This document shows, piece after piece, positions 12,050 through 24,760 of a stretch of 64,000 nt of DNA. The stretch is taken from positions 86,401,267-86,465,266 of the forward strand of contig OY740770.1 in the NCBI GenBank assembly GCA_963513935.1, read 5' to 3'. The DNA is from Aphrophora alni. Its lineage: Eukaryota > Arthropoda > Insecta > Hemiptera > Aphrophoridae. The position numbers and the translations under genes are program-made. Each line of letters opens with the position of its first letter. Within the stretch, counting starts at the first letter, position 1. Under the pieces are notes generated by a model, which saw only the letters and a program-made list of their open reading frames with translations, had not been told where the DNA came from and searched no databases.

Positions 12050-13110
12050 TGGGATAGTAACTATCTACGTTTGCTCAGAATGTGTGAAATCGCAAATCAA
12101 TTCTGAATAGTGTACCATAGTTATCTCCCTCTTTGTTCAGAATGGAATAGCTCTTGAATTATATACATAAAATTACTTCAAAAAAACATTCACTCACGGA
12201 ATTGTCAGAATACCTAAATCTCGAAACGCATTCCCACAAGGTTCTGTACAACCAAATTCAGGCACAAATATTTTCTGTAATTTAAAGTGTCTGTTAATCT
12301 AATGAACAGATGAATCACCCCAGACAATTATTCCATAGTTCAGGTGGGGATACATAAACTAAAAACTGTGGAAAGACTACTTTTGAAATTTCTTAGTGTA
12401 AACATTCCAGAGAAAATTTTGTTTACGATATTATCTACATGTGGTTTCCACATTAGTCTCTTGTACATAACTAAACCTAGAAATTTAACAGCATCCATCT
12501 CTTCTACTATCATCTATTCTATATATCTATATAGATATTAATAGGTATAAGTATAACTGTTATCATCTAACATAACAATGAGTTGTAATACTGAATTTCT
12601 ATTAATTAACTTAAAACTTACTCAGTTTGTTATTGAAAGATTTATTGATACATAGTTTTCTAAAAAGTACTGACATGTAGAATTTTAATTGGTTAAAAGA
12701 ATTGTGTTCCAAAATTTGAGCACTATGTTATAGTTTGAGTTATAGTTATCACTGAGGATGGCGACTTTTTCGTTGAAACGCCTTTGATTAAGTAAACGTA
12801 TATTTTGGGAGAACTTGTGTTTGAGTTTTATTCTATCTGAGCACTGTGGTCGTACTCTCCATATTGGACCACAGTAATAATAGACCATGTTTAATTAATG
12901 GTCGAGAAACAGATATACAAAGGTCATTTACATAAATAAGGAACAACACAGGACCAACGACTGAATTTTGGGGGACTCCAAAGTTCAAATGGACTGTATT
13001 GGACAGTCCTTCTCCAACCTGAACACATTGTGTTCTATTGAGTTATTAATACAACATTGAATAACATTTAAACTGCCATCATTGTATTGTTTTTGTATTA
13101 ACAAAATATC
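12050..13110 (-). pseudogene. Degenerate LINE reverse transcriptase (Jockey/CR1-like), split by a repeat
   Basis: The minus strand encodes recognisable RT pieces. About 13,020-12,915 reads VGEGLSNTVHLNFGVPQ and then NSVVGPVLFLIYVNDLC, the GVPQGSVLGPLLFLIYINDL block of RT motif B. About 12,495-12,440 reads VKFLGLVMYKRLMWKPHVDN, the thumb region. About 12,355-12,200 reads LNYGIIVWGDSS, FKLQKIF, CGNAFRDLGILTIP, typical of LINE C-terminal RT. The FADD-bearing stretch is too eroded to read. A segment of about 12,520-12,835 has no RT similarity and contains the hammerhead-like repeat at 12,720-12,870, so the LINE has probably been interrupted by it. Several stops are present. Direction and block order agree with one element. 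It was not found at the corresponding place in copy 2. Confidence 0.8.
12720..12870 (+). repeat. Dispersed repeat with hammerhead-like motif, copy 2
   Basis: Same family as 4,640-4,790. It contains CACTGAGGAT, then GGCGA...TCGTT able to pair, then GAAACGCC. Compared with copy 1 the stem keeps its pairing although loop and stem bases differ. It lies inside the degenerate LINE on the opposite strand. Confidence 0.6.
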
Positions 13111-13440
13111 ATATATTATTGGACGTATACGAAATAGTTAAATATAAATAAATTAAAATTAATATAAATAAATTAAAATTAATAAATATAACTAAAATTA
13201 ATAGTTAGACTAAAATAAATTAATTTAAAATGTAATTAATATTTTTCCACTGATTTGATTAAAAAAACATTTCTTACACATTATAAATGTATGGAAATAA
13301 TTGGGAATAAGGGCTACTATAAAATGAGACATTTGAGGAAAATCGGGTAAAAACAAACTTGGGATTTTCATACCTTTAATTTAAACAAGATTGTTCAATT
13401 TATTGAAAAGAAAAGAAAGATATAAAACAATAATAATAAT

Positions 13441-13678
13441 GATTGAATCAAATTGGGTGATAATCTGACAAGAATTGATACATAGTTTACAAGGAAGTAA
13501 ATATTACTTCCAATCATTGGAATATTCTGGCTAACAAACTCGTCCCAACAATTTAAAAAGTTAATGAATCAAATTGTGTGAGAATCTGACAAGAATCGAT
13601 ACATAGTTTACAAGGGGGTAAATGTTACTTCCAATCTTTTGAATACGCTGGCTAACAAACTCGTCCAAACATGTTAAG
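13441..13678 (+). repeat. Two-unit tandem repeat, about 119 bp each
   Basis: Units about 13,443-13,560 and 13,562-13,678 align almost without gaps. Both contain TGAATCAAATTG, ATCTGACAAGAAT, GATACATAGTTTACAAG and GCTAACAAACTCGTCC. Copy 2 of the large duplication has only a diverged single counterpart near 33,540-33,590. Confidence 0.85.
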
Positions 13679-15639
13679 AAAACACAAATATTTTATTAAA
13701 ATCGAAAATGTTTACCTCTAAATATACACACACATGTAAATGTTCTCAGACAAATGAGATACAATATTACAGGTTGATTCAGTATGTACTTTACAACTTT
13801 GAAAGCCTATAGACTTACATTCGGTATCAAGAATAGTTTGTGGTGTTGTGTTATTGTTAAACAAATCATTTCATTATTATATGAACAATATTTGTAAAAC
13901 AGTCACCATTCCACGGATGATTTCGATACGTAGTAAGAGTTCCACGTAATGATACGATCATATCTTAAAATATCTTAACATGTGAGTTTGAATATATGGT
14001 TTTGGGTCCAAGTATAACATTTTTGAAAAGTTTAATGATAATCCTAATTTTTAACTGATAACATGGTATGTTGGTGGCAGTGTTCGAAATAGGTTTGTTG
14101 ACATACATTTTCGAAAAGGTTCATTATTCAATTTATTAATGAATTTCTTAATAATTATCCATTACAGCTAATTGTGGTTAATTTAATTGTTTAAGTAAAT
14201 AACTCAAAACATCAATGTTCACTAATTGAACTAACTTTGTACGCAATTAGTTAACCAATAACTCAAATCAAATCTGTAAGCCTGTGCTCTAGATACCAAG
14301 AAAACCACTTCAACACCAGACACAACACAGCTCAAATAAACCAATGTTATTACGAAACGGATTTTCATCTCACAATCACAACCCCTTCAAAAACCTTCAT
14401 TGGTGTTTACTTTCACTTGAGCCATTTCCTTTTCAATACAGCCTTGATTTTCGCCTCAATTCCTTTTTATGCTCTTATGTCCTACTCTGTTCAGTTCATA
14501 CTATTATACAGAATTGCTGTTTTGTGTCTCTGTTTGTGTCTGAAACATTAGGTGAATCACATAACGTTTCCTCTTTTATATTTATAAAAAGAACATTACG
14601 ATTTATAAAATATAAAAAAAGTCATTTGGGTTAAAATATTCAAATGAAATTATCATCTTTGAGTCAAAACTGTTCATAGCCAATTTTTATCAAACATAAA
14701 TAAAGCAGTTGTTAACAATAGAGCGAATACAGATGTTTTACCTAGAGACAATACTGTCTTTTCCTTTTGACGGTTAGGAAGTTGACAGCTAGGAGTCGTC
14801 TACAGACTGTTTCAAGTGACCGTTGAATATTCTCCGAAAAAAATCGAAACATTTCGTCTGGAAGAGGGAATGGAGTTTCTCCTTACATTTTTGTGTTTTT
14901 AAAAGTAAACCAAAACCTATAAAGCCAAACTAGACTCTATGAAACGACACAATATTTCAGCATGACCAATACAGGCCATTGTAATATGGCAGTAAATTTT
15001 GAAAAATGTAATATTATAATTCCTTGTTGTTATTGTTGTTGAAATAAGTTATGATGAATAAAAATATCATTACTATTTATAAATACAATAGTTTATTTGG
15101 TAAATTACACTACACAGCTATAAAATGTCATGGGTTAGATGTAAATTATTATTTTAAAAAACTGAAAAAAATAAATTTAGCTCATTATAAATTTAATAAA
15201 TATTATCACTCCTCTTGTAGAAACGTATTTCTCTTTAAATTAAGATTCGCCGCGAGGAAAATATGTTTTATTAGTTTTATAAACACATGTTTATTGCAAA
15301 AGCTGGGGTCTATCCTTTAGTGCTTCATATATTGAATACAGTGTGAGTTAGGGTTGGGTTTCAGAATATATTTTATTGGGAAATGGAATGTTTGTATCGC
15401 ATATCAATAACCAGACACGTTTAATTATCGTGTGTAAGTTTAATCTCAATTACTTTTTGGTTGTGTTGATTAAAAAAAAAAATTAAAGGTTTTATATTGA
15501 TATAGATAGGAAAACATTTTATAATCATCATTATACTTCAATCACTAGACTACAATATTAAAAATATTATTATTATTATCTTTTTTTTTAAAGTTTTATT
15601 TCCTAATTATGAGTCTGTGCTTGTGTTTAACAAGAATTA

Positions 15640-15770
15640 TTTTCAAAAAAAGAACACCATTATGTGGTAACAGGAACTGAGGATTACCACTTGGTTGTTG
15701 AAACGTCTTCTAAGTGGGATGTCTCGTCTTGAAAATTGATATTTTCCATTAATTATTGAGTAAACATTTT
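15640..15770 (+). repeat. Hammerhead-like repeat locus shared by both duplication copies (copy 1)
   Basis: Contains AACTGAGGAT, an imperfect stem, and GAAACGTC. The same locus in copy 2 is 36,390-36,490, with ACTAAGGAT and GAAACGTT. This copy therefore predates the large duplication. Confidence 0.55.
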
Positions 15771-16176
15771 TCAAAAAAGTTGCTCAATGTGTTATGCTCC
15801 AATGATTTTTCTAAGTCTAACATACTTAAATATTTTCGCATGACACCGTAAGGAAACTTCAAACCCGATCAAGCAAATGTTGATAGTATTGCGATATGGG
15901 ACAACCTCTCACCCTACACTTCACTACATTACCCCTTCCGATTTCTTCCTTTACTACACTCCGATAAAATGAGAAGAGCACTCTAAAAGGTCATTTCCTT
16001 TTACAATATTATAGCCTAGAAACATCTTGTATTTAAGCCGCTATTTTCTGTTATTGCTAATGTTTCTGTAACATTTTCTTACTATAACACATTTTAACTT
16101 TATAGCTCTAAATAGTACAAAAACACATAAAAAGATTTAGTATTCATTGTTTTGCCTTAGAACTACATTAATTAAC

Positions 16177-16401
16177 TAACATACCCTATTTCAAGTACAT
16201 AGTAGTTCTTTATGTTAGAGTTATGGCTACATGTTTCGCTGCCATAGCCAGCATCATCAGGTTTGCTAATAACATTATCACTTTTGTTCACTTATACATC
16301 ACAAACAAATATATTTGTTTGTGATGCTGCCTATGGCAGCGAAACATGTAGCCATTAATATAATATAAAAAACTAGTATCGACTTGAAACAAGGTATGTT
16401 A
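16177..16401. mobile_element. Fold-back (MITE-like) element, 225 bp
   Basis: Inverted arms of about 80 bp (16,177-16,256 and 16,322-16,401) begin TAACATACC and end GGTATGTTA. Each arm carries the block CTGATGAT or TGATGCT, then a GCTG...CAGC stem, then GAAACATG and TAGCCAT, in mirror orientation. A perfect 24-bp palindrome of 12-bp arms (CACAAACAAATA) lies at 16,300-16,323. No protein is encoded. The corresponding region of copy 2 (around 36,880-36,940) shows only a vague trace. Confidence 0.75.
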
Positions 16402-18414
16402 ATATATTTTGAATTGTAGGATTCTTTTCGTTGTACTAAACGTTTCGAAGTGTATTAAATCTTTAAATAACATAAAAATATCAAATTTATAAAATAAATC
16501 TAAAATAAAAAGCTTTAATTATTTTATTTTTGCATTTTTAGAATATTAATCTATAATATAAAAATTTTACGTTTATAATTTGGAGATTAATGTAAGTTAT
16601 TAAGTCCTTGGAGCTAGCTTGAAGAGATAACTTCATTGGATGTGCTCCAATATAGACGTAGGGGAAGTGTCATACTGGATGTTTTGTGTTATCTGCAGTT
16701 AAACTTTGTTTCCACTTTATGCTGCCTTGAACTTTAGAGACGACATTGCTGTTTGTCTTTGCGTTTTATTTTAAATGTATAAGTTTTTATTTGCTTATTT
16801 ATGTATATTGCAGTAACAACAATTTTACTATAACATTTTAAATCCTCGCTTATTTTTTAATATAATAAACTTTAATTTCCATAATAGGAGACACCCCAAC
16901 TAGCCTTTACCCCTTTAACAGTTTCACAATGAAATTAAACGACAGACAAAGAGTTTTTTTTTTGTTTTTTTTTTAAGTAACCTACGAAACCTTGTTTTTC
17001 AGCCTTAAACAATAATTATTTAGATTGAAGAACTCTGTTAAAATAGCCCCATTTTCATCAGCTGATTTATTTGCTACTGAATTTTAAGTCAGCTAGTATT
17101 TTATTTCATGAATAGGATTATGATGTTAACTAAAATGGTTTTAAACATGAATTAAGGGTATCACTTATTATTATAAATTATTTCTGTACTAATTGTTTAG
17201 TTTCGTACCAAGAACAAATTAATATTTAAAAAATTTACCGAACAAAACCATTCATATTTTAGTCAGATAGTCGAAGAGATTGTCTCTATCCGTGCCTATA
17301 GATTTAAAACCACTCGACTTCTTGTGTCACGCAACTATTAATTCCAGTTGATCATTCTCCAAGACTCTACTATTGTGTTTAGTTCAAAAATGTTGTTCGT
17401 GAAAGCAATAAAGTTCTTGAACAAATCATTTTATATGAGTAAAGATAGTTTTGTTTAAATTTTTATACAGTTTTGTAAAAGTTGTGAGAAGGGAAGAGTG
17501 CAGTCTACCAAGGATGGAAATAACAAAAACTTTCAGCGTTTCCTGTGAACAAATTTAATAAATTGCGATTTGAATTGTAATTACAATCCATTGTGAAATT
17601 TATTGGACGAGCCACCATTAAAGAACGGATCTTTTATTTTCTTGAAAATAACGTTTGGATGAACACCTTTGAAAAGTAACTTAAAATAAATATATGACTA
17701 TTTTCGATTTGTAGAGCACTCATTCCATGGTCCTTTTGTTCAAAATTTAAAAATTGATTTATTGATAAAGGTGATAAGAGTTTTTTCTCCAGTGTATTAC
17801 ATTACAGTAAAGATTTTAATTCAATTATGTAAAATCGCGTTGACTACAGATATTATTTTGCAATGAGTTTTGGAGCAACATACCTGCAGTTACGTTTAAT
17901 ATTTTCTGTTTTAAATAATACCTGTTTCACACATCTTTAAGCACTGTACATTTCTATATTATATTTTAACGGTGAAAAATTGTACTTTGTTGTGTTTTTA
18001 TACTTGCTTTACTATTTAAATTAATTCTACAACCCACAATATAATTTATTTTAATCACTTTTAAAACAGTAAATATAAATAAAACCAGAATATTTACAAA
18101 ATATAAATAGTTGATTACGCTATAAAATTATTAGGATTACAAACATTTAGGTTTTTATTATTTGTCAATATTTATTTTATTCGCTAAAAATATATTCTAG
18201 TGCTTTAATCTAGTGTATAACTGCATGACAAAGCTCTAAATATATAGTTTTTATATACGGTTCAATATATTATTTAATGTAAATGTATAGCTGATTCATT
18301 TATTATTGGTGATATAACAATAAAGATTGTTTGCAATATTCAGTTATCGCTTTGGTAAAATTAACAATAATAACTGATAATGCCCCTAACCCCAATTACA
18401 AGAACAATCATTGT

Positions 18415-18575
18415 AATAATTAATGTTGTTTTATTCCTTTAAATATCCTAAAATACATTTTGATCATATTAGAGTTCTACTCCTAAGCTAGAACCTATTA
18501 AATTCATTAGCGGAAATATTTCTGAAGGTGATATCTGTGTAAGTTTTTTAAAGGAATAAAACAACATAATAATTA
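18415..18575. mobile_element. Small inverted-repeat element, about 160 bp
   Basis: The left arm 18,415-18,442 and right arm 18,549-18,575 are near-perfect complements around TGTTGTTTTATTCCTTT. A third partial copy of the arm follows at about 18,603-18,628. It has no coding capacity and is MITE-like by structure only. Confidence 0.55.
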
Positions 18576-18806
18576 TTATAATTATAGCTTATCATGTTTT
18601 AGTTTCTTTATTCCTTTAATTATGTTAGCAGAATAATAATTATTAGATTTTTTGTATAATAAAGATTAAATTTATTTTACTAATAATTTCTATTTTTTAA
18701 TGAACTATTTACTATACTACTACTTAATATGAGACAAGTTTAATATCAGATGCTACATTTTACTGCAATTTTACGAAATGTAATTTGACGAAATTTCTAT
18801 TCAATG

Positions 18807-18828
18807 TTTTTTTTTTTTTTTTTTTTTT
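18807..18828 (+). repeat. T22 homopolymer
   Basis: Twenty-two consecutive T. It could be a simple repeat or the poly(A) tail of a minus-strand retroelement. No element is recognisable beside it. Confidence 0.85.
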
Positions 18829-19299
18829 GTTTTAATACAAATTTTGTCTTTTGTCTCTCGTTGTCAAATCAGTAAAAATGTACGATCAAATAAATATATT
18901 AAAAACCTACTTTGTGTTTTGTAACGTCGTCACTTAGAGAAGATTTTGCCAAACGATTTTGTTCAGAACCCCCTTCAGCAAAACGATAGTAATAAACATA
19001 TCTTACTCCAACACTTAGGAAAGTAGCCAACATCAGAGTAGTCTTTTGGAAATTATATTCTCTTCACTAAAGTTTGTTAAGTTCGATCTGTATAACTGTG
19101 ACTTTTGGATATAAAACTAAGCAATTTAATATGAGATTATGATTTTTGAAATATATATATTATATTATATTATTGTATTTTTAATAATATTAAATACAAT
19201 AATATAGATATCGCTAGTAGAGCTACTTTTGAAGTTAAAGAAATACATACTGTCATCTAATAAAAATGTATCATTCTTAAATCTTAAAATATTGTGAAT

Positions 19300-22200
19300 A
19301 TTTATAACAGATACCGATTTAGGCAAAATTTTGAAACGGTAACAAACATTATAGCTTTTATTTCGCAAGGTGAGACCTAAACTAATATCCATGAAATGTG
19401 CACATACCATGTTCCATAAAACACTTAAATCTAGGCATGCACTTCTAGCTTCACAAGCTGTCACAATATTTTCTCCGATTTTCATACAAACTTTGTACTA
19501 GATTCAAAAAAGGATAGATCACATTTGTTAACCAAATAAAGCTGTTTGTTCTTAATCAGTTTCAACTATTTCTTTTTTTTATAATGAGAAGATCTGCACA
19601 GAGTAGCAAATGTATGTGCTTTGATATTTAAGTTATTAATGTCAAAAATATATCTATAGATATTTGTTTGTTGACGGAATATTTTTTTAAACTTTGATAA
19701 ACGTAATCGTAATCATAAAATAAGCATTTTGAGTTATTATTTTATAAGGAGAATGCTTCTACATTTTTATAATCAAATTTAGCGTAATAATTATAACCCT
19801 TCAGAATCCAAGTAAAACGTATTGTCCTAAATTCCTGAAAAGTTAGATTTCTCATTGAATAATTCTAAATTGACCATAAAATATATAGGAACTAAAGATA
19901 TAAACTAATTATCTTCAAATTGTGTATATAGGGTTATATTTACAACTGGGAATATATCAGTTTTTAATAAATTTAATTTGTGGTTACCTGTTAAGAGATA
20001 AATCATAAAATACATAAATTCTCAAAATTAGCATTTCACTTTGAATAAACTTTAGGAAAGCTAAGGATACCGTTCGACGACACGTATAAATAATTATTTC
20101 AGACACAAATAGGTAGAGTTAATTTGATTTAAATTGGTTCTGGGGTTTCTTAAGGAGAATTACTGTACAGTATGATTGTTACACCTCAGATTTTAATGGC
20201 ACGAGAAAGAAAAAAAACGTAAAATGTCGTTTTTCTCACAATCGAAATGAACAATTTCAATAAATACTTGTTCAAAAATACTCCTTTGGATCTTGGTTAT
20301 AAAGTCTTACTAAACATGTGGAGTCGGATTTGTTTGATAAAATAAATAAATTATACAACATCCAATATAAACGTTCACTTTTCTCAAAAACCTTGGTTAC
20401 TGATTTCAATCAGATTTTTTTTTTAATGTGCAGGTTTATAACCCATACTAGGTTAAGGCACAAGTAAACGAAGGTTATAATTGCGGAGTATTAACCAAAA
20501 AACAAAACGTTATATATAACATAACCTTAACTCAATCGTTTATGTCATAACTTTGGGCGAGTTGGGTAGCCATACGAGTAGAGTGATTGAAAGCTCTATT
20601 AATTAAAAACAATTGCGAGACCCGTTAGACTAGATTCTCGATGATGCAAATTAATAATTAAGAATAAGACGTAATACGGTTTTGCTCTACTATCTATTCA
20701 ATAAGGTTCGATTTATATTGAACAACTGTAAAACCAAGTTTATCTTTTTATTAAAAAGTAAAGTATTTCTGAGCTAACTACCAAAATAACTGAACATTTT
20801 TCTTCTAAATATCAACGTTTTTAAACGTTATATATCCATTTAATCAGTAAAAAATCCTTTAACAAATTCTAATTTCCCTGTTTTTTATTTGTAAAGTCGA
20901 TTTTTCTCATTAATATATTTTTAACGTCTACAGATTACGTTAAGAGAAGTCTAGAAGTTTAAATTTCCTTTAACAAACAAACGCAGTGGTGTCCGTGTAA
21001 ATATGAAGATAATATCTTTAAAAAGTGCATATGAAATGATATATCTTTATATTTAACACAAGTTGATGAGCACCATTATGGCACTTACTCAACCCCATTA
21101 TACAATTTAATTCAATCAGATGCTCTAAATGTAAAGCCCAAAAGTTAGTTCGTTGAGCCTCTTAAGAAATGTTAAATTATTGTACTGGTAAATCATTGAT
21201 TTTTACCTACAAGTCTACGTTTGTTTAAAACAGTCCTGAACGTCGTAATAGTGTACATTACTACTTTATTGAGGTCGACTAGTTACATAGTATCAACTCA
21301 CTTAACTCTTGTGTGTCTTAGTTCTGGCAGACTTCAATGCTATACTTATGTGAAGGACCTTCCACTGGCCACGTTAGTTTGGGATCTCGTAAATATAAGA
21401 ATACCACATTTTCTTGGGAAAACAAAGTACGAAATTACTTCTTGACAATAACTTCACTATCATAGAGAGGTGTGCTTAGTAAAATAGCATGCAGATTCAA
21501 TATGTTATTACTTGAATATCACACGAGAAAGTAACAAATAATTGTCCACCATTTTTACGTTTGGTATTAAATATTTATAATTTGCAAAAGCATTCTATAT
21601 TAACTCACTGTAGTTCCCTATATTAAAGTTCATAATCTTATCTTAATTTTTGTGGTGGCTATGGTGTTTACCTACAGGCGACAATAACGACAGATGGAAG
21701 GCATGTCGCCAATTACTTATTCGGTTTCCTGGTCTTGAAATGTTAAGATCAGTCAAAAACGGATTATCGTACTTACTCTATAATTCGTATACTGGGAAAG
21801 TAAAAATCCACAAGATACGTAAAACTGGAAAAACCTGTAGAGTGGAAAATAGGTCCTGCAATCCCTGAATGATTTTGTGATGATGATAGATAGAAACTTT
21901 TTAATTCATAATACATCATGGATTTGTTACCCTCTATTTTTTTCTAGGTTTTTTAAAATGTTCTCCATTTTGAAGGGGAGGCAGAAGTGAAAAATAATTT
22001 TTAAACTGCATACACCACTTTTACAGATTTTATGAATACAAGAAAATTGGCAAAACTAAATAACTCTGTAATAAAGCCACTCAAAATGCAAAAGGTTCTA
22101 ATTTTAAATAGATCATTCATTGAAGTGACTATAGATGAACGTAAATTACAAATAAATGGTTTACATACTAAACGTGATTATTTTTAAAATTAGTAAAAGG

Positions 22201-22430
22201 TTTTAGTAATAAATAAAGAGGTACTGTAATACGGTTGAAATAAAATCTTAACATGATTTCAGTTTATAAATTGTTCCATTAATCATCCTGAACTGATTGA
22301 CATTATGACAGACAGGAGTGGACATGTAATCTGATTTAGAAAGAGATCACAGTGAAAGTACATTTACAAATTGGTGGAACTGTTTACAAATGCAACCCAT
22401 ACTCAAATGATCGATTACTAATGTTATGTC
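19300..22430. other. Non-coding part of duplication copy 1
   Basis: No gene or TE protein recognised. The minus-strand ORF 19,165-19,485 (106 codons) overlaps a block duplicated at 41,060-41,150 where the frame is broken, which argues against coding. The ORF at 21,650-21,868 follows a TTTACCTACAG acceptor-like string but has no family motif. Confidence 0.5.
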
Positions 22431-23609
22431 ATTTTGTTACAGGTATGTTATAGCTGAGACATAAAACTGGGATTGTTTTAGCGTAAGTAAAGCACAGAGT
22501 TTTAATCAGTAGAACATGTGAACGATCCTATTAAAACAATAATAGATCATAACTAAAAATTTTAATATAATTTTTGTTTTAAGTTTCTATAATAAAAATG
22601 CTAAACAAATGTGTTACAATGTGTGTAGAATAATGTTTATACAAATATTTTAGAAATTATAAATACATTTCCTGGATTTATCAGACGTTTCTTTGTGAAA
22701 ACAGAGTGTCAAGCATTGAACTTGCTTTAAAAAGATATGAAAACTTTTTCCCTTTTGTAAAAATATTCTTGCGGGCAAGCATACGTCCCTGTATAGGATC
22801 TGAAAATTTAGATTCGATTAAAACAATCCTCAAATTAACAATTAGATTATGTATGAGAAATTTGTTTGATATCGCGATGTCAATGAAAAAATCTCAGTTT
22901 TTATAGTTATTCGTTTTTTTTGTGCCTAGACACTGTACTGAAACACCATCTCAATTATAGAATCCACGTTTGGAATAAACTTGCTACAGGTTGTGTAATA
23001 ATAGGTATAATAATTATTATACTTTATACTAAAAACTAAATGTAGGCATAACATAGTTTTGATAAAAGAACCGTGATGTATTCTACTCTCTTTGAATTTA
23101 TTGATCGGCAGACAAGGACACCGTTGCATATTTCATGGCACGATAAGTCTTCAAACGAGCCGAGTTTTTGGACATTTTTTAAATAAAAAAACAACTGTTG
23201 TGATCTATCCATAAGGCAACTATATTAATCTTTAATAGACTTAGATTCCGAGAATAACATATGTTCAAAATTATGTTTTCAGGGCAATTATAATGTTTGT
23301 TTGTATAAAACGCAACAGTTATTGGTATCTCTGGTTCTTTTATAGTTAGAAATTTTTGGATTTTCTCCAAACTGGTATAAATACTATCACAAAAAGATCT
23401 TGATTTAACAATAATTATTTTTGAAACATATTAATATGTGGGGTATGTCAAACATAAAAAATATTTCATATGAATAATTCCAATTACATTCAACATGTTA
23501 TATTTCTGACCTACAAAATATTATTCAATCTTCTTTAAATTTTGAGGAAAAATCAATTTTATTTACAACTTATTTTTAATTTAACTAAGTTTATGGTTTC
23601 ACAAAGGCG

Positions 23610-24760
23610 GCTGTTTAAATTGGGGGGAAACTCAATAAACGCTGCAAAGAGAATATTGAAAAATAACAAAGTTTCATTTTCGTGATAGAAAATTTGCTTT
23701 CTCAGGTGGATGTGCGAACGGATATTATATACTTAGTTCTTTCTCCCCTACTCTGACAAAGGGGAGGGAGCTCCGTTAAACCCACGAGTTTTAAAAGTAT
23801 CTGTCTATTTTATTGAAGAAAAGTTTGTTTGCCTTTAAAATAAAGAGGAATATCTTAGAAATTTAGCTTGCCTCATTTTATTTTATGTTAAAAGACATTC
23901 GACACTTTGGGAAATAGTGAAATATATTTAAAATAGGGCCAATCCTTGTGATTACTAGTTGGTACTGCACGGAAGTTCTACTCATTTGTTATGAGCTACG
24001 GACAATGGGTTATAACCTATAAATAAGTGTATCAGGTTAAAAATATCGGGTTGAATCATTGTAAGTGTATAATTGTAAAGAAACGTCGATTTTAATCATT
24101 TTAAAACTTACAAAGATATTTTATTGACCATTACAATTGCACTTATGAAGATAGTTTCGTACGAAGTCTATGGGGAAAAGACTCATTTTTGTCCTCGTGG
24201 TATCGATCAAGCATTAGGCCACTAACCAGTTCTGAATTGACTATCGTTGTTTAGTTGTATTAAAGACATTTTATATAATCACGATAATTTAAAAAAATTA
24301 AGATATTTTTTTGAATATTTTTTATATAAGCAAAAACTGCCTGAAGAGTTTGACTAAACTAATTAATCTTAATTTCGAAGAATTGAGTAAAAATCGTCAC
24401 AAATAAATTACATAATTTCCTACATTTTACAAGCATTATAAAACACTAGCAAATAAGGAGAATAGTGAAATGAGTTTAAGTTTATAGCTTTTCGTACAAA
24501 ATCCTAAGAAGTCTTACAACATATTTTATTAAATGTTCTCCTTCTTGTGTCAACAATTGTGTTTGGTACAAAATTGTGTGATAAAGTCGAACCTTAATTA
24601 AGTTCAAACCTTTTACATAATAGTTATCTACTAATACTTGAGAAACTGATGACATCTATTTAAATTAGCACATAATGATATGATGAATTTGAATCCAATT
24701 AATAAGATATAAACTTTTTTTTAAAGATATAAAACATATTATTTACTTAAAAGTCTAGCC
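23610..24760 (+). repeat. End of the duplicated block, first of three copies
   Basis: Matches 45,490-46,650 and 47,215-48,850. Anchors are ACGGATATTATATACTTAG near 23,718, a block with TGTCAACAATTGTGTTTG near 24,545, TTCAAACCTTTTA near 24,604 and a CTTCGTACTACCTCC block near 24,778. Here the segment later amplified in the third copy is present once. Confidence 0.7.

Noticed and set aside
15051..15320. 89-codon Lys/Tyr/Asn-rich ORF
   Set aside because: Composition follows AT richness, there is no motif or splice context, and it is not retained in the copy 2 counterpart.
19165..19485. 106-codon minus-strand ORF as a gene
   Set aside because: No family motif; the duplicate at 41,060-41,150 breaks the frame; composition is that of AT-rich chance frames.
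21650..21868. 72-codon ORF preceded by an acceptor-like TTTACCTACAG
   Set aside because: No donor, no recognised motif; the duplicated region around 43.5-43.9 kb shows no corresponding frame.
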